DNA of 64,000 bases from an uncultured Bacteroidales bacterium. Lineage in GTDB: Bacteria; Bacteroidota; Bacteroidia; Bacteroidales; Paludibacteraceae. Where the stretch lies: positions 62,001 to 126,000 of the forward strand of contig CACWZZ010000003.1 of the NCBI GenBank assembly GCA_902765485.1, read 5' to 3'. Both the position numbers and the translations under genes were made by a program. Of this stretch, positions 63,703 to 64,000 are shown piece after piece; position 1 is the stretch's first letter; the number at the start of each line of letters is the position of its first letter. The notes below the pieces were generated by a model. The model saw nothing but the letters and a program-made list of their open reading frames with translations. It made no database searches and was not told the DNA's origin.

Positions 63703-64000
63703 ATGCCAAACGAAACTAAAATAACAACAAATAAATTATTGTCAATATTGATGTCACCCCCTTTGGAAAAGTTGATAGATAAAATGAATCACCCCAATGA
63801 AGTTTCGATTACAAATGGCGAAATAGATGTAGCGATGCAGGCCCTAAAATGTCATTATAACGCTATAATAGAGGCTGTTCCAGACAAATACCAAGAATAT
63901 AAGAAAAATCAAGAGCATAATGTAGAAATAATCACTCATTATTTTGGAGAGTTCCTCAAACAAGAAAACAACCTTCAGCAGTTACAACAATTAGAGCAAG
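63703..64000 (+). CDS. Hypothetical protein, cut by the window end
   Basis: From ATG 63703 the frame is open for 99 codons to the window end (starts MPNETKITTNKLLSILM; ends in a Gln/Leu-rich stretch). The sequence is hydrophilic and helical. It follows the TOPRIM-like gene by 88 bases without a clear promoter, has the same AT-rich composition, and is thus likely to be part of the same operon. Confidence 0.65.
   Translation, partial: MPNETKITTNKLLSILMSPPLEKLIDKMNHPNEVSITNGEIDVAMQALKCHYNAIIEAVPDKYQEYKKNQEHNVEIITHYFGEFLKQENNLQQLQQLEQ

Overview
The window is chromosomal DNA from a member of the Bacteroidota, most likely an uncultured Bacteroidales. The evidence is: sigma-ABfr-type promoters (TTTG or CTTG, a 19-20 base gap, then TAnnTTTG) before nearly every transcription unit, no visible Shine-Dalgarno sites, a type IX secretion plug-domain protein, a BT_3928-like DoxX/MauE protein, a fused gamma-alpha 2-oxoacid:ferredoxin oxidoreductase, and gdhA, gpsA, pgi and lysS versions typical of that group. 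Most genes are core housekeeping genes of medium GC; a few segments (about 46.8-47.6, 50.2-51.1 and 61.3-64.0 kb) are clearly richer in AT.

Layout. 1-3.85 kb: the 3' part of an RND efflux pump fused in frame to an outer-membrane factor. 3.9-6.2 kb: a GT2 polyprenyl-phosphate glycosyltransferase and a helical protein. 6.2-7.5 kb (minus): a PagL-like lipid A deacylase. 7.6-13.3 kb: murC-ftsQ-ftsA-ftsZ plus a membrane protein, ending in a bidirectional terminator. 13.3-17.7 kb (minus): lepA, an NhaD-type antiporter, a YqeY-like protein and a DedA protein. 18-26 kb: korAB, then a 2-hydroxyacyl-CoA dehydratase-activase operon with a broken activase and a TetR regulator. 26-34.7 kb (minus): a long housekeeping run waaA-hisS-DUF1599-BT_3928-tpiA-gammaCA-pyrH-frr-rsgA-DUF975. 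34.8-36.5 kb: tsaD and an exosortase-like protein. 36.4-40.9 kb (minus): a CPA2 antiporter and uvrA. 41.2 kb: tRNA-Thr(CGT) with a duplicated 3' end. 41.4-46.6 kb: the T9SS plug protein against the lysS-gpsA-pgi operon. 46.8-51.4 kb: a lipoprotein, gdhA, a RhuM-Fic protein and hypothetical proteins. 51.6-59.7 kb: a receiver/PEP-kinase hybrid, a Na/Pi cotransporter, a SIMPL protein, a Y-family polymerase, an SDR and a peroxiredoxin. 60-61 kb: a hypothetical. 61.3-64.0 kb: an AT-rich operon that looks like a defence module (small GIY-YIG-like protein, AAA ATPase, TOPRIM-like protein and a further gene cut by the window end).

The most unusual feature runs across the whole window: a library of short tandem tracts whose unit is always odd (7, 9 or 11 bases), often next to small hairpin cores. 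The 7-base tracts and the G/C-rich palindromes sit not only between genes but in frame inside conserved genes (murC, lepA, korA, korB, rsgA, tsaD, uvrA twice or three times, lysS, the glycosyltransferase, the antiporter, the SDR, the exosortase and the T9SS plug protein), adding 7-25 residue low-complexity inserts. The 11-base and 9-base tracts occupy spacers. This looks like an active, protein-tolerated dispersed repeat system.
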